This document shows positions 12,327 to 24,600 of a stretch of DNA of 64,000 bases, piece after piece. The first letter of the stretch is position 1; each line of letters begins with the position of its first letter. The DNA is from Ficedula albicollis. Its lineage: Eukaryota; Chordata; Aves; Passeriformes; Muscicapidae. The stretch covers positions 5,782,037 to 5,846,036 of the forward strand of contig NC_021686.1 of the NCBI RefSeq assembly GCF_000247815.1. The letters are read 5' to 3'. The translations under genes were made by a program, and so were the position numbers. Below the pieces are notes generated by a model that saw only the letters and a program-made list of their open reading frames with translations, did not search any database and was not told the origin of the DNA.

Positions 12327-12454
12327 GGCCTCAGTCCAGCAAAGCACTTAAGCACATGCTTAATTTTAATTTTGAACTAAATGGGGCAGTGAATCTCATG
12401 CTCCAAATGAGGTTAAAATTAAAATTAACCATGTGTCTCTTCTGGATGGGGGCT
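12327..12454. mobile_element. Ancient palindromic MITE-like repeat
   Basis: Two inverted arms surround a 34-base centre. The core pairs 12353-12377 (cacatg..taattttaattttgaac) with 12412-12435 (gttaaaattaaaatta..catgtg). The outer parts also pair: ggcctcagtccagcaaag at 12327 against ctcttctggatgggggc near 12438-12454, after a short deletion. The layout (gcaaagcacttaagcacatg next to the arm) matches, as I recall it, an old palindromic non-autonomous repeat common in turtles, crocodilians and birds. It has no coding capacity and could fold into a long hairpin if transcribed. Confidence 0.65.
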
Positions 12455-13577
12455 CTGTACACTATTTCCACTCCTTGCCAGCATTTCCATTAGTGAGAAA
12501 TACTCATTCTTCTCGCTTTTCACCTTCTATTTATTCACTGTTCTTGTATAGTTTTCTTTGCCTCTTTGTCAAATGGATCTAATTTCTGTGAAAACCTATG
12601 ATATCAATTGAGCATACATAAACTGATAGCAAGATAGAATCCCAAGGCAAGTGCCCAGTGGAATTTTTCCTCTTTTGTATTTTTGAGGTTCCTGCAGCTT
12701 ATTCCTCATTCATAGATATATATATATATCAAAGAATTACAAGGCAATTTGAAACAGCTATTGCTGCCTCTTCTCATCAAAGAATTTTAAAATCATATTT
12801 GCCATATCAAAAAAACCCTAGAGACTGGAAGGATTTGTGATGATTTGCAGTCAACTGATTAGAAGCAAAAAATCAGAAATTAATTTCAGTCACTTCTACA
12901 CTCAGCATCTTTTGAAAGATGGAGATAAGGCAATCTCTTTCCTCTACCTAATGTTGTAAATCATTCGGCTGTATCAAAATGATCTCTCATCCCTTTTACT
13001 AGCAGGACACAAACTCTGGGATATCTATTAGAATAATAGGGCAATGTGCAGAGAGAAGTGGAGGAAACAAGAGTCTAGTTGCTGGCATTTTTTAATTTTA
13101 AGATGTTGTTCTGTGCAGATAGGGCTGCTTTCAGCTTCTGTAATTAGCCTGAAATTTTGGGCTCATTGATCTCTGAGGGAATGAATGCACACAGATTGTG
13201 GTATAGTTAGAGCAGAGCAAGGCAAAACAAGGTGTGGGAAAAAAATTGGCACCTTTATGGTAGATGTTCTTCAGCTGCTGCTTTGCATTTCTTCCTCCCT
13301 TTGACTGTGTGATATGATCTCACTGAGGAGCTTTTTCTTCTCTTACTCTGCATTTCCTTACAAGATTGGATCCTCACTACCAGTTTCTTTTCTACCAATA
13401 GGGGGAAAAATATCTCCAGTTAATATCATGATTGTGTTTTGTAGTACAGTTATTGTAAAATTTGTTTTCCATTTGAATTTTTTGTGGGTCATTCTTACTT
13501 GTTAATACTCCAAAAAGAGAGCTAGTCCTCATGCTTTTGCATCAAGAAGAAATTTTTTGTTCCAGGAGATAATTCAG

Positions 13578-15084
13578 AATTTTCTCTAGCACTTGTATGC
13601 GTTGCTAAAAAATGTTTTTTAGACCTTTTCATACTCCTTTATTTATTTCTTTCATAGAGGACTTTTTCTTTAGATTTGGCAATTACATATTTACTCCTTG
13701 GGCCAATTCACAGAAACATTAAATTTCATTTTTTGTTGGCTTGTAATTTCTGGTGTCTACTTACAGGTAACATTTAAAAAACATTTAAGTTATGAATACA
13801 CTCTAATAGTCCTGACTAATGATTCATTTTGTATCCATTCATTTGCTGTATATTTCCCTTGGTGATTAAATCTTCCACTTCAGCTAAATTGACATTACTC
13901 AAACATTAGGTAAGGGCTGCTGACAAGAAAGGTTAATTTATGGAGAATTCTAAAAGAGCCACCAGTAATGCTTGAACTCAATGTGGGAATTAATCTCTCT
14001 TTAAGTTATTGAGTGTACACAGTTTTTTGTGTCTCCCTTACAAGAACAGCACTTTGGGCAAAGAATCATTACCCTGATGAAGTTTAAGGACAGTAACAAT
14101 GCAAAGAGGGGAGAGATATCTCAGTGCTCACACTGGATTTGCAAACACTCGTAAAAGCTTGTGGAACTTCTGTTAATTTAGAAGTCCAGGGGCACTGTGA
14201 ATTCCAAGTACATCCAATCCCAAGTGAACCATCCCTGGTCCTTTTTTAATGCAGAGAAATGTCTTTGGCAATGGTCTGGTCAAACAGATTCCAAGTACAT
14301 CCAATCCCAAGTGAACCATCGCTGGTCCTTTTTTAATGCAGAGAAATGCCTTTGGCAATGGTCTGGTCAAACAGGATTTTCTCTAGCACTTGTATGCGTT
14401 GCTAAAAAATGTTTTTTAGACCTTTTCATACTCCTTTATTTATTTCTTTCATAGAGGACTTTTTCTTTAGATTTGGCAATTACATATTTACTCCTTGGGC
14501 CAATTCACAGAAACATTAAATTTCATTTTTTGTTGGCTTGTAATTTCTGGTGTCTACTTACAGGTAACATTTAAAAAACATTTAAGTTATGAATACACTC
14601 TAATAGTCCTGACTAATGATTCATTTTGTATCCATTCATTTGCTGTATATTTCCCTTGGTGATTAAATCTTCCACTTCAGCTAAATTGACATTACTCAAA
14701 CATTAGGTAAGGGCTGCTGACAAGAAAGGTTAATTTATGGAGAATTCTAAAAGAGCCACCAGTAATGCTTGAACTCAATGTGGGAATTAATCTCTCTTTA
14801 AGTTATTGAGTGTACACAGTTTTTTGTGTCTCCCTTACAAGAACAGCACTTTGGGCAAAGAATCATTACCCTGATGAAGTTTAAGGACAGTAACAATGCA
14901 AAGAGGGGAGAGATATCTCAGTGCTCACACTGGATTTGCAAACACTCGTAAAAGCTTGTGGAACTTCTGTTAATTTAGAAGTCCAGGGGCACTGTGAATT
15001 CCAAGTACATCCAATCCCAAGTGAACCATCCCTGGTCCTTTTTTAATGCAGAGAAATGTCTTTGGCAATGGTCTGGTCAAACAG
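13578..15084. repeat. Compound tandem duplication, A-B-B-A-B layout
   Basis: Segment A (13578-14200) recurs at 14375-14997, a 797-base offset. An 87-base segment B (attccaagtac...ggtcaaacag) occurs three times, at 14201-14287, 14288-14374 and 14998-15084. Copies 1 and 3 of B look identical, while copy 2 differs at two bases (catcg for catcc, gcc for gtc). At least two duplication steps are therefore needed. Open frames through B encode a repeated short peptide, but this simply follows from the 87-base (29-codon) unit. No gene is recognised. Confidence 0.95.
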
Positions 15085-17760
15085 AAAACCTATCTCAGTT
15101 TAGAAAAGGGGCAATTTCTGTGCAGCTCTGGCCAACACGGACAGAAAGAGGAGGGGGATTAATTTCAACTTGCTGGCTTTTATCTGTAGCAGCCAGGGAA
15201 GCCTTTTCCTCATCATGCTCTTCCACTCTTTTGTCTTCCTCAGGTTTTCATCTTAAACACTGAGATAAAAGCTGGCCAAATTCATCCCTCCTAGCTCTAC
15301 CTGGTGCTCTACCTCTACTGGAGGCTATTTCTACATACACAGAGACACCTTTCAGTTCTTGGTGGATGCACTCTATGGACTTCTGTAGTTTTATTACCAA
15401 AATGAAAAGCAAGCTCATAAATGCATACCAGGAACATCACAGCATAGATTAAACTGTTGGCCCTATTCAGTCAGTCCCACATCCAGGAGCTTAAGCTTGT
15501 GAGTCCAATATGTGCCAAAACTTTTCTTTAGAGTGGAGACTTCACAGATAATCTTTAGTATCCAAACATTTCTGGTTTGTTGGTTCAGCCTACTTCTCTT
15601 TGTTCTAATTAGCTATGAAGAGAATAAGGAGATGTTTTTTCTTAGCTACTTCTCCTCTTTCTAGTGTATTGATTGCTTTACACTTCCTTGGAAAGATCAA
15701 TATTCCATTAGAAGCAGAGGAATAGCACTATAGGAGAAACAAGCCTGGCTGTTGCCAAAATTGAAAGCTCAGTGTTGGAAGACAAAAGTTTTTTTCCAGA
15801 ATTGGAATGAAAATCTTTTGGGTAGCTGAGGAAATGATGGTGTATTTCTACAGACCTGCTGGCAGGGCGTAGCTGTTATTGTCAGGACAAATTGGTTTGC
15901 CCATCTCCACCAAATATTCATTAAGCCAGGAAAGTGCCTGATAAATGTGCTAAAGGAAACAATTTAGCAGGATGGCACCAAGCAGGGGTGCAAGAAAAGG
16001 TTGGAATGATGTTCTGTTTAATTGCACTGGTACATGGTGCATAGAGAGTCACAGAGATGCTGTCACACCTAATGCCTGCTTTTCCTAAACCTTATGTTTC
16101 TGTGCTGTGGGGCTGCTCATGCAAGTGAAACCTTAGTTAGGCTTCTCAGAAGTTATTTTTCAGAGATTTGGAAGGTGCATGTGATGTTTTTCTTCTTTGA
16201 TTTTCTTAATTGCATTTTTGTAATGAATAAGAAGCTGTATAATCCTATAATGAGGCTTTGTAATTATGAAAGGTACGGGTATAATTAAAAATCTTTACCA
16301 TATATCATGAATAAAAGCAGGTTTTCTTCTATGAAGATATTTTAAAGATTAGCAGAGGTGTTATTTGTGTTTGCAGGTTTGGAGTCAAATGGGAGGTAGC
16401 TATTGATTTCCAGCACTCCACATATTTAGCAAAAAAATTTAGCTTGGCATTCCTGGAAATTTTCATTAATACTTCCAAGTTCAACAGAGCCCAAATTCCT
16501 CCCTGCACAGATGCTGTACAATGTGGGAAGTCCTTCAGAAATTTCATTATTGAGACTCAGTTTCTCTGATGTTGAAAAAAGGGGGCACTCAGAAATTTCA
16601 GAACTGGCCCCACTGAGTTCTCTGAGGAATAACACTGGTGGGAAGTTTGATTCTTGATGCATAAAATATTTCTACACTTGTTTAAATGCCTGAATGGACC
16701 CTGGAAGGACCGAATTCTTGTAAATCCCATATACCAGGTGCAGCTTTTAACCTTAGGTGACAGTGGCATCTTTGGCATAACCTCACAATTCTCCAAGATC
16801 AGTATTTTAGAGAGTTTTTTGTAAATATATATATATAAATATAAAAGTTAATAATGAGCTCATTTTAGAATTCATTTTTTTCCTTAGTGTTAATAAATTT
16901 CCTTAGAATAATACTAAATTCTGACAGTGTAATTTTTTAAAAAAAACCCAAACATTTATATTAGAAACAAAGTACATTATGAAAGCACAAATGAAGCTTC
17001 CTTTTATCACACGTGGGGAATATTCTGGATAAAAAAAACCCTTGCTCCCTGAACAGGGAGCAATTGTAAATGTCAGAAAAATTTATAAATACAATGTGGG
17101 TTCGGTTGTGACTCTAGCTTTGACTTTTCTCCTCAGATAGTATCAATGGGGATTGTACAGCTGAATCTCTGCACACTTAATGCCACAAAACTCTTTATTG
17201 AGGGGAAAAAATGAAAAAGCAGAAAATTGTTACTCAAGGACATAACATTTGAGATGGCCATGAGCCAATAGAGTAGAAGATGTAGTAAAGCCTGGAGAGT
17301 GGTGACTAACAGGGAATGCTGTGATGCTGAGCAGTTATCACTTGCATTGACACCAAACAATTTCAACTGAAGGTGAAAAGAAGTTTTTTGTCAAAATAAC
17401 TTTTTTGCTGGTATTTCTGGTAAAAGGCCCCAGCTGACAGACACTGATGTGAATTGGTTGTTCTCTGATTATTTCCAGGTTTGGTTTGATTTTTTTCTTA
17501 GCGGTAGAAAGGTTTTATGATCTGCCTTTCTAATCTACGGTGCTGAATTTTAAGATGAAGTGAATATGAATTACAAATTTAGAGGAGGAATTTCTCATAC
17601 TGTCTGGGCTTCTCCTCCTACACGACTCCATCATGGTCACAACTCTATCCTTCTGTGGCACAAGGAGATTTTTGGGCACTTTTGAGTTACCATGTGTAAC
17701 TTGGGCCAAGCCAAGTGGTGATGAGGCAGCACTGAGGACACAGGAGGATGGATTAGTGGA
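15085..17760. other. Non-coding stretch, no gene seen
   Basis: AT-rich sequence with a short (TA)n patch at about 16828. A degraded stretch at 15455-15530 (ggccctattcag...agcttaagcttgtgagtcc) faintly recalls one arm of the palindromic relic at 12.3 kb. No exon or RNA gene is seen. Confidence 0.6.
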
Positions 17761-17885
17761 TACAGGATTCATGGGAGGGGTGCATGCAGTGGCTGCTGCT
17801 CTTTGGGAAGGACTGGGTTAGTGTTCCATACAGGATTCACGGGAGGGGTGCACGCCCTGGCTGCTGCTGTTTGGGAAGGACTGGC
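17761..17885. repeat. 68-bp imperfect tandem duplication
   Basis: The motif tacaggattca(t/c)gggaggggtgca recurs at 17761 and 17829, and both copies run on to gctgctgct(c/g)tttgggaaggact. Several substitutions separate them, so this copy pair is older than the duplications at 2.2, 3.6 and 13.6 kb. Confidence 0.85.
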
Positions 17886-18226
17886 TTCCCAAAGCCCTGG
17901 CTGCTTTTTCCAGGAAGAAAATAGAGAATGGCAATGAGGGGTGCAATGGTAGAACCCAGATAAGGGACTGGACTGGATTTGGGGATGGAAGAAGGCAAGA
18001 TCAGCATTTCAGCAGTTTGTTGAAGGAAATAGCGTGACTGCTAAGGCTTGGGGTCTGCCCCGAGCTGCCAAACCAAGCCCAGATAAGATGTCCCCTAAGG
18101 AACAGCTTCACCTGGTGTCTCAGGCAGATTTCAGCCACAAGGTACTTGGATTCAAGCAATGCCTAGAGTCCAGGACATCAGCTCTTCTGTGGTTTCTGCT
18201 CAGCTTGCAAAGTACCTTCTTGGCGA

Positions 18227-18492
18227 GCAGAGGAAGAGACCGAGAAAGCTGCAGGGAGGTTCTGCAGACACTTTATTTCTTCCACCAAGCATCAATCCAA
18301 ATGTATAAGGTACTAAGGGGGCTTTTGTAAGGTCAGGGTGTCTTGGAACCTGACCAATCAGCAGAGGAAGAGACCGAGAAAGCTGCAGGGAGGTTCTGCA
18401 GACACTTTATTTCTTCCACCAAGCATCAATCCAAATGTATAAGGCACTAAGGGGGCTTTTGTAGGGTCAGAGTGTCTTGGAACCTGACCAAC
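18227..18492. repeat. 134-bp tandem duplication of the LTR poly(A)-signal region
   Basis: Copy 1 is 18227-18360 and copy 2 is 18361 to about 18492 (starting gcagaggaagagaccgag, ending cttggaacctgaccaa). I see only three or so substitutions (for example aaggt/aaggc, gtaagg/gtaggg, caggg/cagag). Each copy carries a minus-strand AATAAA, so the putative LTR has two poly(A)-signal/U5 blocks. Confidence 0.93.
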
Positions 18493-18690
18493 GGTACAGG
18501 GGATTGTGAACTAACCAACTACTAGGGATTTTAGGTTAAAAGCGACCAATTTCCTAGGGGATCAAAAATGGACCAATTAAATCACAAAGAGACAAAGCAG
18601 GGGTTTGCAAAGGGGGGAAATATTTCTAGTATCAGTCATTCTAAGTGAGCAATTTCTTGTCTAAGGGATGGTTTTCCAGGGAAGCCCTGT
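18227..18690 (-). mobile_element. LTR-like segment of an endogenous retrovirus, minus strand
   Basis: Read on the minus strand, the segment from about 18690 down to 18227 resembles U3 (attggtc-type CCAAT motifs), a possible TATA-like ttatac, then ggtggaagaaataaag carrying an AATAAA signal, then a CT-rich U5-like stretch (ctttctcggtctcttcctctgctcgcc). This layout is typical of avian retroviral LTRs. The signals on the plus strand are tttatt at 18272-18277 and 18406-18411. The U3 end near 18690 is a guess, no target-site duplication was identified, and there are no gag, pol or env remains nearby. Confidence 0.5.
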
Positions 18691-18699
18691 CAGGGTTTC

Positions 18700-21600
18700 T
18701 GCTCCCTCCACAGAATGCAGACCTCTCCCAAGCTGCTGTCCCTTCTCCCCAAGACAGGCAGGAGCAGGGAGGCAGAGGCAATTTAAATCAGCCCTGGCTC
18801 ATTGGAGCTGTTTCCATGTGAAGGCAGGGTTTTGCAAAGCCACAGGGTGGGATTTACTCCAGCAGAAAGCCTTTCTTGACAAATTCTTAGTGACAGAGTT
18901 TCCTCCCTGCTCTGTGGTCCTTTGGCACAGAGGACCAAACTTTTGCCAAGTTCATTACTGAACCCTCCAACATTTTTTCCACAGCAACTGAGCTCCAACT
19001 TCAAAGCTGAGGTTTTTTACTCTTGCATTGTGATAAAGAGGAGAAGGGAATAAATTCAATAAGCTAAAACAAGTGGCATATAGATTATTTTAAAAAAAGA
19101 TTAATTTGAGACTCTCACTTGTTTTTAAGTCAAAACATAAAGTATACGTCTTTCTCTTGCATCTCTTAACAACTGATTCTGTTAAAGGTGAACAAGAAAT
19201 ATCTTGTCCTCTTACTCGACCATCAGCAGCTAGTTTACAAACCCCCTCTTTCCCCTGAGAAGGGAGAATTACTGCCCTGTGTGAAATGTAAGATTGTCCT
19301 TATTGTTCCATTCAGTGACTCCAGCTTATTCTTGCACCATGGAGAGCAAAGCTTGGCTTCTGCTTTCATCCAGTTTCTCTCCTGATCTCTTTGTGTGGGG
19401 ATGAAAAACCTCAGCTCACCTTCCCAGTACAGCAAGTCTTGGTTTGTGGGCAAAATTCTCCCAGTCATGAGAGCAAAGACAGGTCTGAATTTTCAGTAGC
19501 ATTTCAGGAGTGCCTTCTGACATTTACCTGCATTTACATTGTCAATAAATGTGTTTGCTTGAATTCTCTGTAGGAGAGCCAGGATCCTGGGCACTGCCTG
19601 TGGGAATTTTTGAGGCCTTTTGTCTGTAATTAATCAAAGAATATATATGTTAAATTATTTATAGAAATAAGTTATGCCCTTTGAAGGCTTAAATTATTTA
19701 AAAGGCTTTTAATTTCTATTCCTAAATAACTCGCAGAGACCTCTTATCTGCTTCAGTGTTAGAGGGTCTCACTTGCATAATTTTTTATGTTCCTTGAAGT
19801 CAGGATTGCATGTGGGAAAGTGCACCCCTGAATTTTCTACACAGTGTGTTCTGATAGGAAAAATAGAAAATACAGAGTAGAAATACCAGAGGTTTTTCAG
19901 GCCCATGTATGTGTGTCCACACTGAAATGGGAAAATGACCCCATCAGGGACATGGATGAGCCCAATTCCAGCACTGACACACAGAGGGTTAATCCACAGG
20001 CTGGAAAATGGAAAATTACCTGAAAAGCTCACAGTGTTTTCTTTTCTTTTTTTCCTTTTTTCTTTTTTTTTCCCCCCTCTAAATGTAATATTTCTGTGCA
20101 AAAATCACACAGATTTCATATTTAAAGTATCCATGGGCACTATTTTGCAGGCATCTGGCAAGGTATTTCCAGAAGGGGCTATAATTAACAGCACTTGAAA
20201 TCTGCCAAGGAGCATTTTTCTGCCCACATTATCATTAAAATAATTTTTCTCAGGGCTCCACTTCTTAGGAAAAAGCAAACAGTTAAGAAAGGACTAGTCA
20301 TGGTCCAGGAAAACAGCATAGTCCAATTAAAAGTACTCCAATGAGCTATAAATCAGTAGAAACCAATTCTCCTGTATTATTTGAAAGCCAGTGGTCCTCC
20401 CCATTAATAAAGTGACCAGAACAGTAATTTTTTAAAGCTGCTGAGCCATGGTTTGGATTCCACTGGAGCAAAATTAATCCTGAAAAACACTTCCTGAAAC
20501 CAGAGGCTTTGCAGCTGTACTGAAGTTGTCTAACTCAGTCTGTAAGTGATGAACAGCATTTATTACATTCACACCTTACCAAGGCACTAGATTTTCTTCT
20601 ACTCTGGTTAAACACATCACAGAAATCCACCCCCACAAGTAGAAATTGTACACTCATCTGGGACAAAAGCTCTCCTTACTTTTATAAACCTTCTAGTCCT
20701 AAAAGCAGGTTTTCTGTGGCTGATGAATGCCAGGATTTCCTTAGGATGCCAGGCTTTCATTTGGAAAGGATAACATTTGACATAATTGGTTCTTTATTGC
20801 AGAAAAAAAATTATTTTGATTTAAACATAAAATGAAATTATTTGGAGATGGAACTTGCATAATCACAAAGTAGAACTCCTAAAAATGGTTGGGAGACTGC
20901 TAATGCTGATAAGTTAAAATAGTTTTTAATGCACATGCTGTGAAAAGGTGAATTTTAGCATTATGGTTCTTGTGAGGACAGGAATGAATGCAATCTATTC
21001 CTTAGCTTTGCAGGAGGGTTGATAGAACATTTTCCTTGTCTTCTGGAGTAGCCAGAGAGGCAAAAAGTTCTGGGAACTCAAAAGTTCAGTGCCAGCTCAG
21101 TTGCCACCTGTGACCCTGCTCTCTGCCTGGGCAGGTGTGGTTTGGCTGGTGAACTGAGAACTGCTGCTTTCCCAGCAAGAAAAAGGGAATATTAGGTATT
21201 TCTGACAGAAACTCCTGTTGCTGAGCCTTTACCCTGTGTTTTATAAATGTGTTCAATTGTATCTAATCTTGCTTGTGAAATCTGTGTGACTGAGGCTGCC
21301 TTTGGTACGGTGCTTATGTGGAATACGTAGGGATGAGAGGAAAAAATTGTGGTTCAGGGAACTGCAAAGCTCCATCAAAATCAGTGCTTGTGCTATCTTT
21401 GGCCTAGCAATGGCTAAGAATGAAAAACTGATTTCAGATTTTTTTATTCCTACTTTTTGTCCTCTAATAATAAAGTTTGGGATTATTCCAGCTGGAGGAA
21501 GTAGGTTTTTCTTTTTACTCTTCAGTAACTTGAAAGTTTAGCTTTTCAAAATTATACTAAGTCAGAAGAAAAAGAAAGAGGAAAAAAACACCCTATAATT

Positions 21601-24600
21601 AATTTTTTTCTCTTTTATTCTGTGCCAGAAACAGAGGGAAAACGTAGGAACAAAACCACAAAAAATATATGGTCTTTTCTGAAACAGCATGGAAAAAACC
21701 AACACTGCTAGAAACTTTTAGCTTTAAAAAAGGCCCAATCTTCAAACAGAAATGTTCACCAGCTGTCCTTTTAATGAAAGGAGTAACTAGGTTAGACCAA
21801 ATTGCTGTGTTGCTATCAGATTGACTAAAAATTGGATCTAATAAAACACAATAAATTACATTTTTAATGTCCTTTGTGCATGGCTGAAGCTCTGGCCATG
21901 GCAGCAGTAGTAGATACTTATGGGAAAAAGCATGAAATACAAAGCAAAGGCTGCTCATGCTTTCCTCGTTACACTCTCACTTCTACAAGTCAGCAATTTG
22001 AGGGCTTCCAGAGCCAGAGGTCGCCTCTGCTCCATTCTTCAATAACCATCAGTGCACACCCTCCCCTCGTGCCTTTCAGGGGCTCTCCTTTTGAACACTT
22101 TGAGTTTCGCTCTCTGCAATACCCCGTGACAATTTTCTGTGACAAGAGGCAAGCAAACAAAGCCCCTCGATAATATTTGGTAGTTGATGTATATATTTAT
22201 TTCAGAATTACTGTGTTTCCTGCACGTTGTACCTGTCCTGATAAACGTTCTCTGCTGCACCACATCCCCTTGCACATCCCTCCTGTGGTGCTCCTGCTGG
22301 GATAAAACCTTGCTAGCTTTCCATCCATCCAAGAGATGTGGACCAAGCCCCAGGCTCAGTGGAGGAGCAGAGTGGTGACCAGGACCTTTTGGAAGCAGGA
22401 CCTTGCAGGACCCTGCAGGTGTGTATTTCTGCCTGCTGCACTTCCCACTGCCTTTCCCTGCACAGGAGCTGGAAGCAGAGGTCAGACAGTACCTGGCCAT
22501 TGGTTCTGTGTTCTGCAGCACCTGTTGATTTACAGCACTCCTTGTGCACAGACAATCCATCTGTGCCCTTGGGGGAGCTGGTCCAGGTCACCAGAGGGAT
22601 GCTGCACCCCTGGGTTATGCAGGGGCTGCTCTGGGCAGCCAAGCCTGTGCAGCACCACCCCTGCCAAGGCTCTCAAGCTGGAAGATGTCGCACAAACCTC
22701 TCCCACTCCTCTTTCACTGCACTCCAGCCTCTCTCTTGCTAGTTCATAGTTCTCTGCCACACCTCCTTTCTCCTGTGGTGTTTTCCAGGCTCACAGGCTC
22801 ACCAAGGACACAGCTGGGGGTGGCTCTGTGTCCCAGGAAGCACACATCTTCTCTTTGGCCCCTTGCAGCTCCGCTCTGTAATCCCAGCTCTCCCTGCACC
22901 TTTACCTGCCTCTTCTGCTGTGAGGCTTGAAAACATTCCAGTCAGTCTGCAAATTCCCCAGTGTTTGCTAGACCAGGGATGTTCCCCTTGCCTGCGGATG
23001 GGGCACACGGGCACTTGTGCTCTGAGGACCAACTCTGAGAGGGGGTAAGCCAGCTGTTCTGCAGTAGGCACTGCCATCTCCTGCAGCTCTGCAGGGTTGT
23101 CCCAGCATGGAATGAGGTGAAGTCAAGGGACCAGATTCACCTCTGTACAAAAAACCTGTGCAATAGTTCAAATCCTACTTAATTTCTTGGATCAAGATAT
23201 GTTTTGTCCTGGTCCTTGAAACACAGAGACTCAAAGTGAAAAGTTGTGTTTGAGTCAGGTGCTCCAGTAAGTGCCTTCAGATAGGCATCTAAAATGGATG
23301 AAGTTTACCTGCTGTGATGAGTTTAGATGATGCTGTATTGATTTCCAAGAAGATGAGGAGAGAGTATGAGGAAGATATTTTGTCCAAAACAAAACAAAAA
23401 AAAAGCTGAGTGGAATATAATGTTCACAAGCTTTATCCTACTTTGAACCATTCAAATCTTGCTCAGATTCCATTGTGCATTTTTTCCGTTTAGTTCTATA
23501 GTTCCTTGTAATTACAGAGGTATATCAACACCTGAAATGGGGAACTGGGGAAGAAGCTGAATTAGATTAACTGCTGTTCTTTACTTTGATGTGTTAGCTC
23601 TGTGTTCCTATTATAGAAACCTTTTGTCTTATCCAGTGCAAAATCAATGCTAGTTCTAAATCCCAGCTCCAGAGGAGACAGCAAATACATAACAGAATAG
23701 CTATCATTTCTTAAATAATCCAAAGCAAAGTGAATTTTCACATTACTCCTGCATAATTTTTCCAGTGTCACTAAAACAAGTAGCTCACTCTGCTGTAGGA
23801 ATTTTTCTATTTTCTATAGTTTCTTTTTAATAAAAGATGATAGGCTAGAGAATAATTTTTTCTTATCTATTTGCTTTGTGTCTTAAGCACATTCTATTTT
23901 TAATAAAGTTTTGGAGATAGGCAAATAAAATACCACATGAGAATCTTCTATCTGAAAAATTAAAAGTTGTCTGTCGTTCACAAGTATTCCAAGATGATCC
24001 TTCTCAAAACCTTTGCAACATAACCTGAAATCTTCCTTTCCCAAGTCTGTAAGAGCTTAATGAATTAGAAATCAGATTTTTTCCTCCCAAAATGTGTCTG
24101 CAGAATTCTTTCTACAGCTGTGTTGGTGCAGTTCATGCCTAACACACTCCTGTTGGTTTTGGTTCAATTTTCTTGTCAGATGGAATTGGTGATGTGCTGA
24201 ACTGTGGGGTGAGTTTGTGATGCCTGTAAAAACCCTCAGGGGATGTAGCCCCTGTTTCCACTCTGTGCTCTCAAGTGGGCTCCCCAAAGATGAAAAGCTT
24301 TAACCCACTGAGCAGCCCTCCTTGGTGGGGAGTTTGCTCTACATCCCATGAATCCAGGTAAGAAACACTGAGTTTCTCCTCTCTGTTCCCATGTCAGGTC
24401 ATAAATTTTTGTTCCGGGAACCACTGATCAATGCTGAACCTCCACCAAGGTGTCAGGATGGCTTGCTCAGAAGGATGCAGGTGGCCCATGGACCAAATAA
24501 CCAGTCCTTTTTGTCCTCTTTTGCAGAAGCTGTCACTCTTACATGGATGGCAGTTTGACCATTGTGTGAAGGAAAAGCCTTTTCCTTCCATCCCACCTTT

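Noticed and set aside
14197..15263. Repeated peptide with a WSFFNAEKCLWQWSGQ core as a tandem-domain protein
   Set aside because: It follows from an 87-base unit being a multiple of three. The minus strand of the same unit is also open, and nothing upstream resembles a gene.
22039..22560. 173-codon minus-strand open frame
   Set aside because: Its length is within chance expectation in GC-richer sequence, plus-strand frames are open too, and I recognise no family.
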